DNA of 64,000 nt, taken from NCBI GenBank assembly GCA_035524315.1, contig DATKPD010000008.1, positions 62,001-126,000 on the forward strand, written 5' to 3'. Positions within the stretch are counted from its first letter, which is position 1, and the number at the start of each line of letters is the position of its first letter. The position numbers and the translations under genes are program-made. The notes beneath the pieces are model-generated. The model did not search any database. It saw only the letters and a list, made by a program, of their open reading frames with translations, and was not told the DNA's origin. This DNA comes from BOG-938 sp035524315 (GTDB lineage: Bacteria; Pseudomonadota; Alphaproteobacteria; Caulobacterales; Caulobacteraceae). Shown here piece after piece: positions 15,991 to 24,762 of the stretch.

Positions 15991-17715
15991 CTAAGCGGCG
16001 CCTTTGACCGCGGCAAGCGGGGGCGCGGGCGCGCGAGAGCGCCACAAGTCGAACATCGCGCCGAAGGCCGCTTCGACCCGGCGGGTGAAACCGGCCTCGT
16101 CGGCCAAGGGCCCGTTGTCGAAGCCCGGGCGCACCCGCGCCCGTAGTGCGTCAAGCTTGTTCGCGTCGGCGGCCAGTTCGGCCGCCTTGCCCACGAACGC
16201 CTCCGCGCTGTCGCACGCCAGATCGGCCAGGCCCGCGGCGTTCAGGATCGCCCGCACATACAGCCCCCCGCTGGTCGGCGTGGGCTTGGCCAGCACGGGC
16301 ACGCCGTTGGACAGGGCGTCCAGGGTGGTGGTCGAGCCGGGCGCCGGCCAGCAATCGAACATCAGGTCGATCTGGCCGAACGCTTCGAAATAGGCCGCGC
16401 CGCCGGAGTGTCCGGCAAACGCGATCCGTTCTGGCGCGACGCCGCGCGCGGCGAAACGGGCCTGGGTCACGCGCTGCAATACGGGGTCGATGAAATAGCC
16501 GTACTTGAGCAGCAGGCGCGCGTTCGGCGCCTGGCGCAGTGCGGCGGCCCAGACATCGAGCGTGGCGTCGCTGAGCTTGGCCGGATGGTTGAACGAGCCA
16601 AAGGTCACTTGGCCGGTCTGCAGCGCCGGCGCGCGCGTGGGCGCCAGACGGCCCGCCGCGGGGCGAAAGGCGTTGAACACCGGGCCGATTGGCCACAGGC
16701 GCTCGGTGTACACCGCCTCCATCCCCGTCAGGTCCGCCGAGGCGTCGGCGTGCAGCACATAGTCCATCTGGTCCAGGCCGGTGGTCTGGATGAAATTGAT
16801 CCAGGCGACCTGCACCGGCGCCGGGCGATGGGCGAACACCGGCAGACGCGAACCGGCGGTATGGCCCCAGCAGTCGGCCAGCACGTCGATCCTGTCCGCG
16901 CGGATCAGCGCCGCCGCCGCCCGGTCGTCCAGACCGCCGATGGGATGCGTCTGGATCCAGCTCGGCCACGCGGCCTCGGTCGCGGCCTGTTGAGGATAGA
17001 GGACGACTTCGACGGCCGCCGGATCGTGATTGTCCAGCAGGGGCGCCATGAACTGCTCGAGCTGGCAGCCCGCGAAGCGCGGCGCGACATAGCCGATGCG
17101 CAGCTTGCGGGCCTCGCGCGGCGGATTGGCGTGCGGCGCGGCGGGATGGGCCGGCGCATGCAACGCAACCCAGTCGCGGGCGGCGGCGAAATGGCGCGCG
17201 TCGCCGTCCTCGCGGAACAGCTGCGGATAGATCAGGAATTGACGGACAGCGGACGAGGGATTGGCCGAGGCGGCAGCGCTGAACGCCCCGCACGCCTCAT
17301 CGATCCGCCCCTGGTGCTGCAGAGCCAGGCCATAGCCCAGCAGGCTCTGCGCGTCGGCCGCGCCATTGGCCAGGGCGAGGCCGCGCAGCACCCCCGCCAG
17401 GGCCACGCACCGGTGCGCGTAGAACTGGTCGGCCAGTTGGCCCGCATAGGCGGCGTCGGTCTGGCATCGGCCGATGTCCACGCCCAAGGCGTGGGCCTCG
17501 GTCAGGGCGTGCAGGGTGCGCGCCTTGTCCATCGCGGCCTCGGCCTGAGGGTCGCGGGCGCCCAACAGGGCGCTAGCCAGCCAGTAGCGGGCCTCAAGGT
17601 CGGCGGGGGCTTCGGCGATGACATCGCGAAAGATCTGCACGGCGACCGGCGCAGCCCCCGCGAGCAGCGCGCCGCGGCCGCGGGTGATATCGGACGAAGC
17701 GGACGGTTCGGTCAT
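15991..17715 (-). CDS. TPR-containing SPINDLY/O-GlcNAc transferase-like glycosyltransferase (GT41)
   Basis: The 574-aa protein has an N-terminal TPR-like helical region (about residues 25-195, with repeats such as LEARYWLASALLG and SLLGYGLALQHQGRIDEA) and a C-terminal GT41 catalytic region (about 205-560). That region contains LRIGYVAPRFAGCQ, VAWINFIQTTGLDQMDY, VTFGSFNHPAKLSDATL and PGSTTTLDALSNGVPVLAKP. Family members add sugars to Ser/Thr of proteins from nucleotide-sugar donors in the cytosol. The ATG at 17715 gives the natural N-terminus; the open frame further upstream overlaps the next gene. It sits beside an amino-sugar operon that could make its donor. Confidence 0.85.
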   Translation of the reverse strand: MTEPSASSDITRGRGALLAGAAPVAVQIFRDVIAEAPADLEARYWLASALLGARDPQAEAAMDKARTLHALTEAHALGVDIGRCQTDAAYAGQLADQFYAHRCVALAGVLRGLALANGAADAQSLLGYGLALQHQGRIDEACGAFSAAASANPSSAVRQFLIYPQLFREDGDARHFAAARDWVALHAPAHPAAPHANPPREARKLRIGYVAPRFAGCQLEQFMAPLLDNHDPAAVEVVLYPQQAATEAAWPSWIQTHPIGGLDDRAAAALIRADRIDVLADCWGHTAGSRLPVFAHRPAPVQVAWINFIQTTGLDQMDYVLHADASADLTGMEAVYTERLWPIGPVFNAFRPAAGRLAPTRAPALQTGQVTFGSFNHPAKLSDATLDVWAAALRQAPNARLLLKYGYFIDPVLQRVTQARFAARGVAPERIAFAGHSGGAAYFEAFGQIDLMFDCWPAPGSTTTLDALSNGVPVLAKPTPTSGGLYVRAILNAAGLADLACDSAEAFVGKAAELAADANKLDALRARVRPGFDNGPLADEAGFTRRVEAAFGAMFDLWRSRAPAPPLAAVKGAA

Positions 17716-17798
17716 GGACGGGCTCGCGCGAAGCGCCAGCGTGGCCAACGAACGTGAATCCGCGGTTAACCATGTTGGCGGGCTGCGCCCGCCCGATC

Positions 17799-18293
17799 TT
17801 AAGGGCCGAAGCGTTTGACGATCAGCGCCAGGGGCACGGTGAAGAAGAAGTGCGACATGAACCCGCCAATGATCACATTTGGGTCGGCATAGTCGGGGTG
17901 ATGGCTCGAGACGATCGAGATCGCGCCGTGCATCACGAGCCACGCCAGCACGGCGTAGAACAACGCGACCAGGGTCGCCTCCACGCCGCGGCGCCGGAAA
18001 AACGGCCACGCCAGGGCGAACAGCACGCCCCATACCGCGGCGAACGAGAAATGGATCGCCGCGCCCAGGACCGAGGCCAACGGTCCGAGCCCCGCCTGAA
18101 CCTGGGCGCCGAACACCAGCCCAGTGGCGTTGGCGGGTATGCCGCCCAGCGGCAGCAGGTGCTCTGCGCCGACCCACACCACCGCCTCGTAGGCCCAGAT
18201 GCAAACCCCGCCCGCCAAGCCTGCGGCGGCTCCCACCGCGATCGTGCGCGCCAATCCCGGCCGCGCGGGCGCCGCGGCGCCATCCGTGGACAT
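17799..18293 (-). CDS. Small integral membrane protein, YagU/DUF1440-like
   Basis: The 164-aa protein from the ATG at 18293 has four hydrophobic helices (about 16-36, 55-85, 95-120 and 135-155), with charged or polar turns containing SSHHPDYADPNVIIGG. The overall pattern resembles the YagU/DUF1440 group of inner-membrane proteins of unknown function, but I cannot confirm the family. It is a single gene between the OGT and antiporter genes, all on the minus strand. Confidence 0.6.
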   Translation of the reverse strand: MSTDGAAAPARPGLARTIAVGAAAGLAGGVCIWAYEAVVWVGAEHLLPLGGIPANATGLVFGAQVQAGLGPLASVLGAAIHFSFAAVWGVLFALAWPFFRRRGVEATLVALFYAVLAWLVMHGAISIVSSHHPDYADPNVIIGGFMSHFFFTVPLALIVKRFGP

Positions 18294-18382
18294 AAGCCTC
18301 CCCCTCCGTTGCTTGGCGGCCATTTGGAACCCGGCTCATGCCCCGTCAAGCCCCGGGTCCCAGGCCTGATGTCGCCAGAGCC

Positions 18383-20176
18383 TCAGGGCCGGCGATCTCG
18401 CGCCCGCCGCACCCGGGCGCCCAGGGCTTCAGGCCGATTGAGGTCCTTCCTGATCTCGTCGCGCTTTTCGTGGACCGAAGCGATCACGAGACCCATCGGC
18501 ACCCCCAGATCCACCAGCAAGGCTTCGGACAGTTGCAGGCTGGCCTCGACCGTCTCGGGCACCGCCTCAGTCGCGCCCAGTTCATACAGACGCCCGGCCT
18601 GGCGCGCGTCGCGCGCGCGGGCGACAATCACCATATCGGGACGAGCCTGGCGTGCGGCGGCGACCAGGCTCTCGACCGCCTCGGCATTGTCCATGGTGGC
18701 GACCATAGCCGGGGCCATGTCCAGGCCGCATTTGCGCAGGAACTCCACCCGCGCCGCGTCGCCGAAATATACCGCGTGGCCGCGCCGGCGTCCGGCCTCC
18801 ACCAGCTTGGCGTCGTGGTCGACCGCGACCCAGCCGATCTGGTGTCGCTCAAGCATGTCGCCGACCATCAGCCCGACCCTCCCATAGCCGATGACCAGCA
18901 CCCTGGGCGCGCTGGCCGCGCCAGCCTCCGGCGTCGCCAGGCCCGGCGGCTCGACCGGCAGGACGGCCGCGTGCGTGGACGAGCGACCGACGCTTTCGCC
19001 GATGCGGGTCAGGGTCGGAATGGCGAACATCGACAGGGTCGCGATCAGCACCAGGCTGCGGCCGGCCTCGGCGTGGACCAGGCCCGAGCCCATCGCCTGG
19101 GCCATGACCACGAAGGCGAATTCGCCGCCGGCCGACAGGATCAGCCCGACCTCCACGGCGCGCCGGATCGGCCGGCCCGACGCCTTGACCAGGACGCTCG
19201 TGACCAACGCTTTGAACAGCACCAGGGCCGCGACGCCGCCAAGAATCTCGATCGGGTGCGCCAGCAGGCGCTCGAAATCCAGACCGATGCCGACCGATAG
19301 GAAGAACAGGCCCAGCAGCAGGCCCTTGAAAGGCTCGATCGTGACCTCCGCCTCGTGGCGGAACTCAGTCTCGGCCAGCAGCAGCCCGGCGATGAAGGCG
19401 CCCAGCGCCATCGACTGGCCCGCCGCCGCCGAGGCTAGCCCCGCCCCGACCACCACCAGCAGGCAGGCGGCCATGAACAGCTCCTGGCTCTTGGCCCGCG
19501 CTACCGACTTGAGCATCGGCCGCAACACCGCGCGCCCCACCGCCAGGATAAGCAGCGGGGTGGCGATGGCCGGGGCCAGGGCGAAGACCAGGTCGGGGCC
19601 CGTCAATCGGGCGTGGCCCTTGAGCAGCGACACCGCGACCAGGATCGGCGCCACTGCCAGGTCCTGGAACAACAGCACCGCGAAGGCCGCCCGGCCGACG
19701 TCCGAATGCTGGCGCCGTCGCTCGGCCAGCGCCGGCACGATGATCGCCGTGGACGAAAGGGCCAAAGCCATGCCGATCACCGCGGCGGCGGCCGGCGGCT
19801 GGCCGAAGGCGGCGGCGACGAGGCCCAGCACCAAGGCGCTGAGCACCGTCTGGGCCCCGCCCAGGCCGAACACCAGCCGCCGCAGCAGGCGCAGGCGCTC
19901 GAGCGACAGCTCCAGCCCGATCATGAACAGCAGGAACACCACGCCGAATTCTGCGATCTCCGCGATGTCGGCCTGATTGGAAATGGTCAGGAGCGCCAGG
20001 AGCGGCACGCTCTTGGCCGCGGCCCCCAAGCCGTAAGGCCCCAGGATCACGCCGGCGCCGAGAAAACCCAGGATCGGGCTGATCTTGTAGCGCTTGAAGA
20101 TGGGCACGATCACCCCGGCCGTGGCCAGGAACAACACCAGGTCCTTGTAGTTGGAAGGTGTAACGCCGTGATCCAC
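18383..20176 (-). CDS. CPA2-type monovalent cation:proton antiporter with RCK/TrkA-N domain
   Basis: The 597-aa protein has about 12 membrane helices in residues 10-385, opening with KRYKISPILGFLGAGVILGPYGLG. Further in, FLLFMIGLELS and FQDLAVAPIL are typical of KefB/KefC-like CPA2 transporters. Residues about 410-530 form a TrkA-N nucleotide-binding domain (VLVIGYGRVG, then AVDHDAKLVEAGRRRGHAVYFGDA). Such proteins exchange K+ or Na+ for protons in the inner membrane. No KefF/KefG-like ancillary protein is next to it. Confidence 0.9.
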   Translation of the reverse strand: MDHGVTPSNYKDLVLFLATAGVIVPIFKRYKISPILGFLGAGVILGPYGLGAAAKSVPLLALLTISNQADIAEIAEFGVVFLLFMIGLELSLERLRLLRRLVFGLGGAQTVLSALVLGLVAAAFGQPPAAAAVIGMALALSSTAIIVPALAERRRQHSDVGRAAFAVLLFQDLAVAPILVAVSLLKGHARLTGPDLVFALAPAIATPLLILAVGRAVLRPMLKSVARAKSQELFMAACLLVVVGAGLASAAAGQSMALGAFIAGLLLAETEFRHEAEVTIEPFKGLLLGLFFLSVGIGLDFERLLAHPIEILGGVAALVLFKALVTSVLVKASGRPIRRAVEVGLILSAGGEFAFVVMAQAMGSGLVHAEAGRSLVLIATLSMFAIPTLTRIGESVGRSSTHAAVLPVEPPGLATPEAGAASAPRVLVIGYGRVGLMVGDMLERHQIGWVAVDHDAKLVEAGRRRGHAVYFGDAARVEFLRKCGLDMAPAMVATMDNAEAVESLVAAARQARPDMVIVARARDARQAGRLYELGATEAVPETVEASLQLSEALLVDLGVPMGLVIASVHEKRDEIRKDLNRPEALGARVRRARDRRP

Positions 20177-20317
20177 CGCTCGCCTCGCGCCGCCAGGGTC
20201 AGACTATGGTCACTTCACGGCGGCGGCGAAAGACGGCACAGCTCAGGGCGCGCCCTAACCTCGCCCAGATCGGCGGCGAAGAGGGGATTGCGGCTAGGCG
20301 ACAGGGAGATGCGGCGC

Positions 20318-22384
20318 ATGAAGTTTGGTGCGGCTTTGACGGGCGCGCTCCTGATCGGGGCTAGCGCCGCGGCGGTTCTGGTTGGACCTGTCCTGGCGGA
20401 GCCGGCGAACGCCAGCGCGGCCGTGGACCTGACCCAGGCGCCGAGTTTCGGGACCTGGGGCTTCGACGCAGGCGGCGAAGACCGGTCGGTCAAGCCGGGC
20501 GACGACTTCTACCGCTTCGCCCAGGGCAAGGCGGCCGACGCCCTGGTGATTCCCGCCGACCACGCGCGCTATTCCCGCTTTGACACCCTGCAGGACCTGT
20601 CGGAGGCGCGCAGCCGGCAGGTGATCGAGGCGGCGGCCAACGCCGCCGATCCGGTCGCCCGCAAGATCAACGCGCTCTACACCGCCTTCACCGACGAAGC
20701 GCGGCTGGAGGCCCTGGGCGCCGCGCCGCTGCAACCGGACCTGGACAAGGTGCGCGCCGCCCGCACGCACGAGGATATCGCCAAGCTGATGGCCCTGGCG
20801 CCCAAGTCGGAATTCAGCTCGTGGTTCGACCCGGATATATCGGCGGACCCCAAGACCCCCGACCGTTACGCCGTGCTGCTCTACGAGGACGGCCTGAACC
20901 TGCCCGACCGCGACTACTATCTGACCCCGCAGTTCGCGGCGCAAAAGGCCAAATACCAGGACTATGTCGCCGCCACCCTGCAGCGTATCGGCTGGCCGGA
21001 CGCGGCCGCGCGCGCCAAGGCCATCGTCGACCTGGAAACCCAGGTCGCCGAGGTCAGCTGGACCCGCGCGCAGCGGCGTGAGGCCGACAAGACCTATAAT
21101 CCCATGTCGGTGGACGATCTGGCCAAGGCCGCACCCGGCTTTCCCTGGCGCGTGTTCCTGGACGCCGCGGACCTGGGCGACGTGCAGCGGGTGATCGTGC
21201 GCGAGAACACCGCTTTCCCCAAGATCGCCGCGATCTATGCTCAGACGCCGGTCGAAACGCTTAAGGCCTGGGTCGCCTTCGCCCTGGCCGATCACGCCTC
21301 GCCCTATTTGAGCAAGGCCTTCGACAAGGCGCACTTCGATTTCCACTCCACCGTGCTCTCAGGTACGCCCGAGCAGAAGGCGCGATGGAAGCGGGCGGTG
21401 GCGTTGGTCAACGGGGCCATGGGCGAGGCGCTGGGCAAGCTCTATGTCCAAGCCTATTTCCCGCCGCAGTCCAAGGCGCAGATGCTGGCGCTCATCGGCA
21501 ACCTGCGTACGGCGCTGGGCGCGCGCATCCAGCACCTGGACTGGATGAGTCCCGAAACCAAGACCAAGGCGCTCGAGAAACTCCGTCAGCTTACGGTCAA
21601 GGTGGGGTACCCGGACAAGTGGCGCGACTATTCGGGGTTGGTGATCAGCCCGACCGATCTCTACGGAGACGTGACGCGGGCCGACGCTTTCGACTGGGCC
21701 TATCACCGCGACCGGATCAACAAACCTGTCGATCGGCAGGAGTGGTTGATGACGCCGCAGACGGTCAACGCCTACTATCTATCGACCAACAACGAGATCA
21801 CCTTTCCCGCCGCCATCCTGCAGCCGCCGTTTTTCGATCCCAAGGCTGATCCCGCGGTGAACTACGGCGCCATCGGGCAGGTGATCGGCCACGAGATGAC
21901 CCACGGCTTCGACGACCAGGGACGCAAGTCCGATGGCGCCGGCGCCCTGCGCGACTGGTGGACCGCCGCGGACGCCGAGCGATTCGATGCCCGCGCCAAC
22001 CAACTGGCCGACCAGTATTCCGCCTATACCCCCTTACCGGGCGCGCACATCAACGGTCGTCAGACTCTGGGCGAGAACATCGCCGACCTCGGCGGCGCGG
22101 TCATCGCCTACGACGCCTACCACGCTTCGCTGCACGGCCAGCCCGCGCCGGTGATCGACGGCCTGACGGGCGACCAGCGGTTCTTCCTCGGCTGGGCCCA
22201 GCTCTGGATGTTCAAGGAGCGCGAGGACGCCGAACGCCAGCAGTTGGCGTCTGACCCGCATTCGCCCGGCGACTACCGCATAAATGGCGTCGCGCCCAAC
22301 CTCGACGCCTGGTACGCGGCGTTCGATGTCCAGCCGGGCGACAAGCTGTACCGTTCTCCAGACCAGCGCGTGCGCATCTGGTGA
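20318..22384 (+). CDS. M13 family metalloendopeptidase (PepO/neprilysin type)
   Basis: The 688-aa precursor has an N-terminal signal peptide (KFGAALTGALLIGASAAAVLVGPVLAEPA) and a zinc site HEMTH at residues 525-529, with the third ligand in GENIADLGG (Glu586) and the catalytic Asp590. NAYYLSTNNEITFPAAILQP and the C-terminal APNLDAWYAAFDVQPGD are typical of the family. It degrades small peptides in the periplasm. The ATG at 20318 is preferred to one at 20309 because GGGAG lies about 9 nt before it; a longer frame back to 19613 only overlaps the antiporter gene. Confidence 0.93.
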   Translation: MKFGAALTGALLIGASAAAVLVGPVLAEPANASAAVDLTQAPSFGTWGFDAGGEDRSVKPGDDFYRFAQGKAADALVIPADHARYSRFDTLQDLSEARSRQVIEAAANAADPVARKINALYTAFTDEARLEALGAAPLQPDLDKVRAARTHEDIAKLMALAPKSEFSSWFDPDISADPKTPDRYAVLLYEDGLNLPDRDYYLTPQFAAQKAKYQDYVAATLQRIGWPDAAARAKAIVDLETQVAEVSWTRAQRREADKTYNPMSVDDLAKAAPGFPWRVFLDAADLGDVQRVIVRENTAFPKIAAIYAQTPVETLKAWVAFALADHASPYLSKAFDKAHFDFHSTVLSGTPEQKARWKRAVALVNGAMGEALGKLYVQAYFPPQSKAQMLALIGNLRTALGARIQHLDWMSPETKTKALEKLRQLTVKVGYPDKWRDYSGLVISPTDLYGDVTRADAFDWAYHRDRINKPVDRQEWLMTPQTVNAYYLSTNNEITFPAAILQPPFFDPKADPAVNYGAIGQVIGHEMTHGFDDQGRKSDGAGALRDWWTAADAERFDARANQLADQYSAYTPLPGAHINGRQTLGENIADLGGAVIAYDAYHASLHGQPAPVIDGLTGDQRFFLGWAQLWMFKEREDAERQQLASDPHSPGDYRINGVAPNLDAWYAAFDVQPGDKLYRSPDQRVRIW

Positions 22385-22687
22385 TTTTGACGGTTGTGCA
22401 TAAAATATTTGCGGACAGTCGCGAAATGAAAGAGCCGCCGCGAGATCCCTCGCGGCGGCTCTATCGTGGTTCCAGGAACCTCGATAAGTAGGGCGTTTCC
22501 TCCCCAAAACGCCCGCGGTCGAGACTGCTTATGGTCTTCGTGTCCGCGTGGCCCAGAGACAAACGCAAAAAGATAAGCCTGTCAACGGCGGCAACCGCTT
22601 AATATTGATGCGCTCGCCTAAATTCGCGTGATCACAGCGTTATTTTTTGTACACAGCCGTCAATAATGGCGTGCATTTGAACGGAAC
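22385..22687. other. AT-richer intergenic region between converging genes
   Basis: These 303 bases separate the converging M13 peptidase and hisG genes. They contain the strong hairpin at 22431-22462 and a smaller one GGTTCC/GGAACC at 22468-22480. The rest is AT-richer than the surroundings, and includes TTATTTTTTG near 22640. I see no open reading frame with a ribosome-binding site and no recognisable RNA. Confidence 0.6.
22431..22462. terminator. Bidirectional intrinsic terminator
   Basis: A perfect 14-bp stem, AGAGCCGCCGCGAG (22431-22444) with its exact complement (22449-22462), encloses a 4-nt loop. Read on the minus strand it is followed by TTCATTTC, which suits termination of the hisS-hisZ-hisG transcript. 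Read on the plus strand it follows the M13 peptidase stop by 47 nt but the T-tract is weak. Confidence 0.8.
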
Positions 22688-23593
22688 CTAGAGGCCCAGC
22701 GCGCGTTGCAGCGCCTCAGCCGCGGGACAGTCAGCCTGGAACACATAGTCCGGTCGATTGGCGGTCGCCGGACCGAGGCCGGACGAGGCCAGATCCTCCG
22801 CCGTCTCGAACAGAGCGCCGATGGGCGTGAGTAGGCCGCCAGCGGAGCCGTTCTGTCCGCCCCAGGCGACCGTCGCCAGGGTCTTGGCGCGCGCCCGGGC
22901 CTCCACCGCGCGCAGGAAGCCGCGAACGACCTCGGTCTGCTCGCGGGTCCACCCCGCCTTGAGCCCGGCCGCCAGTTGCGCCTCGCTGCGCAGGATCACC
23001 CCGTCGGACAGAATCTTCAGGTTGTTCGCCGCGAGCGTCGCGCCCGTGGTGGTGATATCGACGATCAGCTCCGCCGCGCCCGCCGCCGGCGCACCCTCGG
23101 TCGCGCCGCTTGATTCCACGATGCGGTAATCGGCTACGCCGTGCCCAGCGAAGAAGGTCCGCGTCAGCACGGTGTATTTGGTCGCTACCCGAAGGCGCCG
23201 GCCCGTGCGCGCTAGATAGCTGGCGGCCACGTCCTCGACATCGGCCATGGTGTCAACGTCGATCCAGCTCTTGGGCGCGGCCACCACCACATCGGCCCGG
23301 CCAAAGCCAAGCGGCCGCAGCAGCATGACGCGCTGATCAACCCCCTCGCCGCGCTCACGCAGCAAGTCCTCGCCGGTCACGCCCAGATGCGCCTCGCCCA
23401 GATCCAGGGCGGTGGCGATGTCGGACGCCGACATCAACTGAACCTGAACCTCGGGCAAGCGGTCGATGGTCGCCCGATAACCCCGCGCGCCGCCCGCCGT
23501 CTGCAGGTTGAACCCGCAGTCCGACAGCCAGGCCTCGGCCTGTTCCTTCAGCCGTCCCTTGGACGGCAGGGCGAAGATCAGGGGCTCGCTCAT
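22688..23593 (-). CDS. hisG: ATP phosphoribosyltransferase catalytic subunit
   Basis: HisG condenses ATP and PRPP in the first step of histidine synthesis. The 301-aa protein starts LIFALPSKGRLKEQAEAWL and contains DLGEAHLGVTGEDLL, VATKYTVLTRTFF and ELIVDITTTGATLAANNL (the PRPP loop region). It is about 70-90 residues longer than short-form HisG, yet hisZ is present next to it. The tail (about residues 215-301) does not look like the ACT-like HisG_C domain of long-form enzymes. The gene is last in a hisS-hisZ-hisG operon, 11 nt after hisZ. Confidence 0.93.
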   Translation of the reverse strand: MSEPLIFALPSKGRLKEQAEAWLSDCGFNLQTAGGARGYRATIDRLPEVQVQLMSASDIATALDLGEAHLGVTGEDLLRERGEGVDQRVMLLRPLGFGRADVVVAAPKSWIDVDTMADVEDVAASYLARTGRRLRVATKYTVLTRTFFAGHGVADYRIVESSGATEGAPAAGAAELIVDITTTGATLAANNLKILSDGVILRSEAQLAAGLKAGWTREQTEVVRGFLRAVEARARAKTLATVAWGGQNGSAGGLLTPIGALFETAEDLASSGLGPATANRPDYVFQADCPAAEALQRALGL

Positions 23594-23604
23594 GCCATCC
23601 TCTT

Positions 23605-24762
23605 TCAGGCCTGGCCCTGAGACCAGGCACGCCAGGGCCGCACCATGCAGCCGGCCGCGCCGCCGGCAGGTCCCCCGCCCGCGCCCAGTTGGGCCTTGAG
23701 CCGCGCCAGCAGGCTGTCGTAGCGCCCGCCGGCGGCCACCGGCGCCTCGTCGCCCAGGGCCGCGCTGCGGACCTCGAACAGGAAGCCGTCGTAATAGCCA
23801 AACGCGCGCCCGAACGCCGGCGACAGCGTCATGGCCGGCAACGGGACCCCGCCCGCGCCGAGTATATCCAGGCGCCGGGTCCAGTCCGACAGCTGCGCCG
23901 ACAAATCGGCGCCGACTTCACGGCCGAGCGCCTCGATCTGGGCCAGGGCCGCGCGGGGCTCGTCGGCGATGGTCAGGAACCGCCCGATCAGGTCGGCCTG
24001 GACGGCGGTCAGGCGCGGGGCGGCGCGGTCCTTGGCCCGGCTGGCCAGGCGGTGCACGATCTCCTGCGCCGTGCGCCCGCCCACCGGCGCGATCCCCGCC
24101 ACGGCCCACAGCTCCTCAAGCGCGGCGGCGGCTTCGGTCTCGGGCAGGCGCGCCAACAGTCCGGCCAGATGGTCGCCCTCGCGCCCGGCCCGATCGCTGG
24201 TCTGCGCCCGCTCCAGCTCGGCCTTGAGCGACATCGGCCGGGCGAAGGCGCGCTTGAGCCGCGCGGTCATCGAGGCCCCGAGACCCAAGGCCTCGACGAA
24301 GGCCGAAAACAGGCTGACATCGCCCAGCGCAATCGAAAGGTCGGCGCGACCGCCTGCCGCCGCCGCGCGCCACGCCAGAACCAGGAGTTCGGCGTCGGCC
24401 GCCTTAGGCTCGTGGCCGCCCAACCGTTCCACTCCGATCTGCAGGAACTCCTCGGCGCGGCCCGAACCCGTGGGCGCGGTCACGAACGCCTTGCCCTCAT
24501 AGCGATAGGCCGCGGCGCCGTCGCCCGCCGCCATGTGCGCCAAGGCGACGGGAATGGTGAAATCCGGGCGCAGGCACGCCTCGTCGATGCCGTCGGCCTG
24601 GACCACGAACAGCCGCGAGCGCATCGCCTCGCCCGACAGGTCGAGCAACAGGGCCAAGGGCTGCATCACCGGCGTATCGATCAGGCGCGCGTCCTCGGCC
24701 GCGAACGGCGCGCGCATGGCGGCCAGCGCCTCTTCCGGGCATGATGGCTCCAGCGTGATCAT
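23605..24762 (-). CDS. hisZ: ATP phosphoribosyltransferase regulatory subunit
   Basis: HisZ is a histidyl-tRNA-synthetase-like paralogue that binds HisG and gives it histidine feedback control. This 385-aa protein has the class II core remnants (LLLDLSGEAMRSRLFVVQADG, CLRPDFTIPVALAHM, AYRYEGKAF and FLQIGVERLGG) and the C-terminal YYDGFLFEVRS and GGRYDSLL segments. It has no tRNA anticodon-binding domain. Its ATG overlaps the hisS stop by 4 nt, which sets the start. Low identity to neighbours of other genera is usual for HisZ. Confidence 0.9.
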   Translation of the reverse strand: MITLEPSCPEEALAAMRAPFAAEDARLIDTPVMQPLALLLDLSGEAMRSRLFVVQADGIDEACLRPDFTIPVALAHMAAGDGAAAYRYEGKAFVTAPTGSGRAEEFLQIGVERLGGHEPKAADAELLVLAWRAAAAGGRADLSIALGDVSLFSAFVEALGLGASMTARLKRAFARPMSLKAELERAQTSDRAGREGDHLAGLLARLPETEAAAALEELWAVAGIAPVGGRTAQEIVHRLASRAKDRAAPRLTAVQADLIGRFLTIADEPRAALAQIEALGREVGADLSAQLSDWTRRLDILGAGGVPLPAMTLSPAFGRAFGYYDGFLFEVRSAALGDEAPVAAGGRYDSLLARLKAQLGAGGGPAGGAAGCMVRPWRAWSQGQA

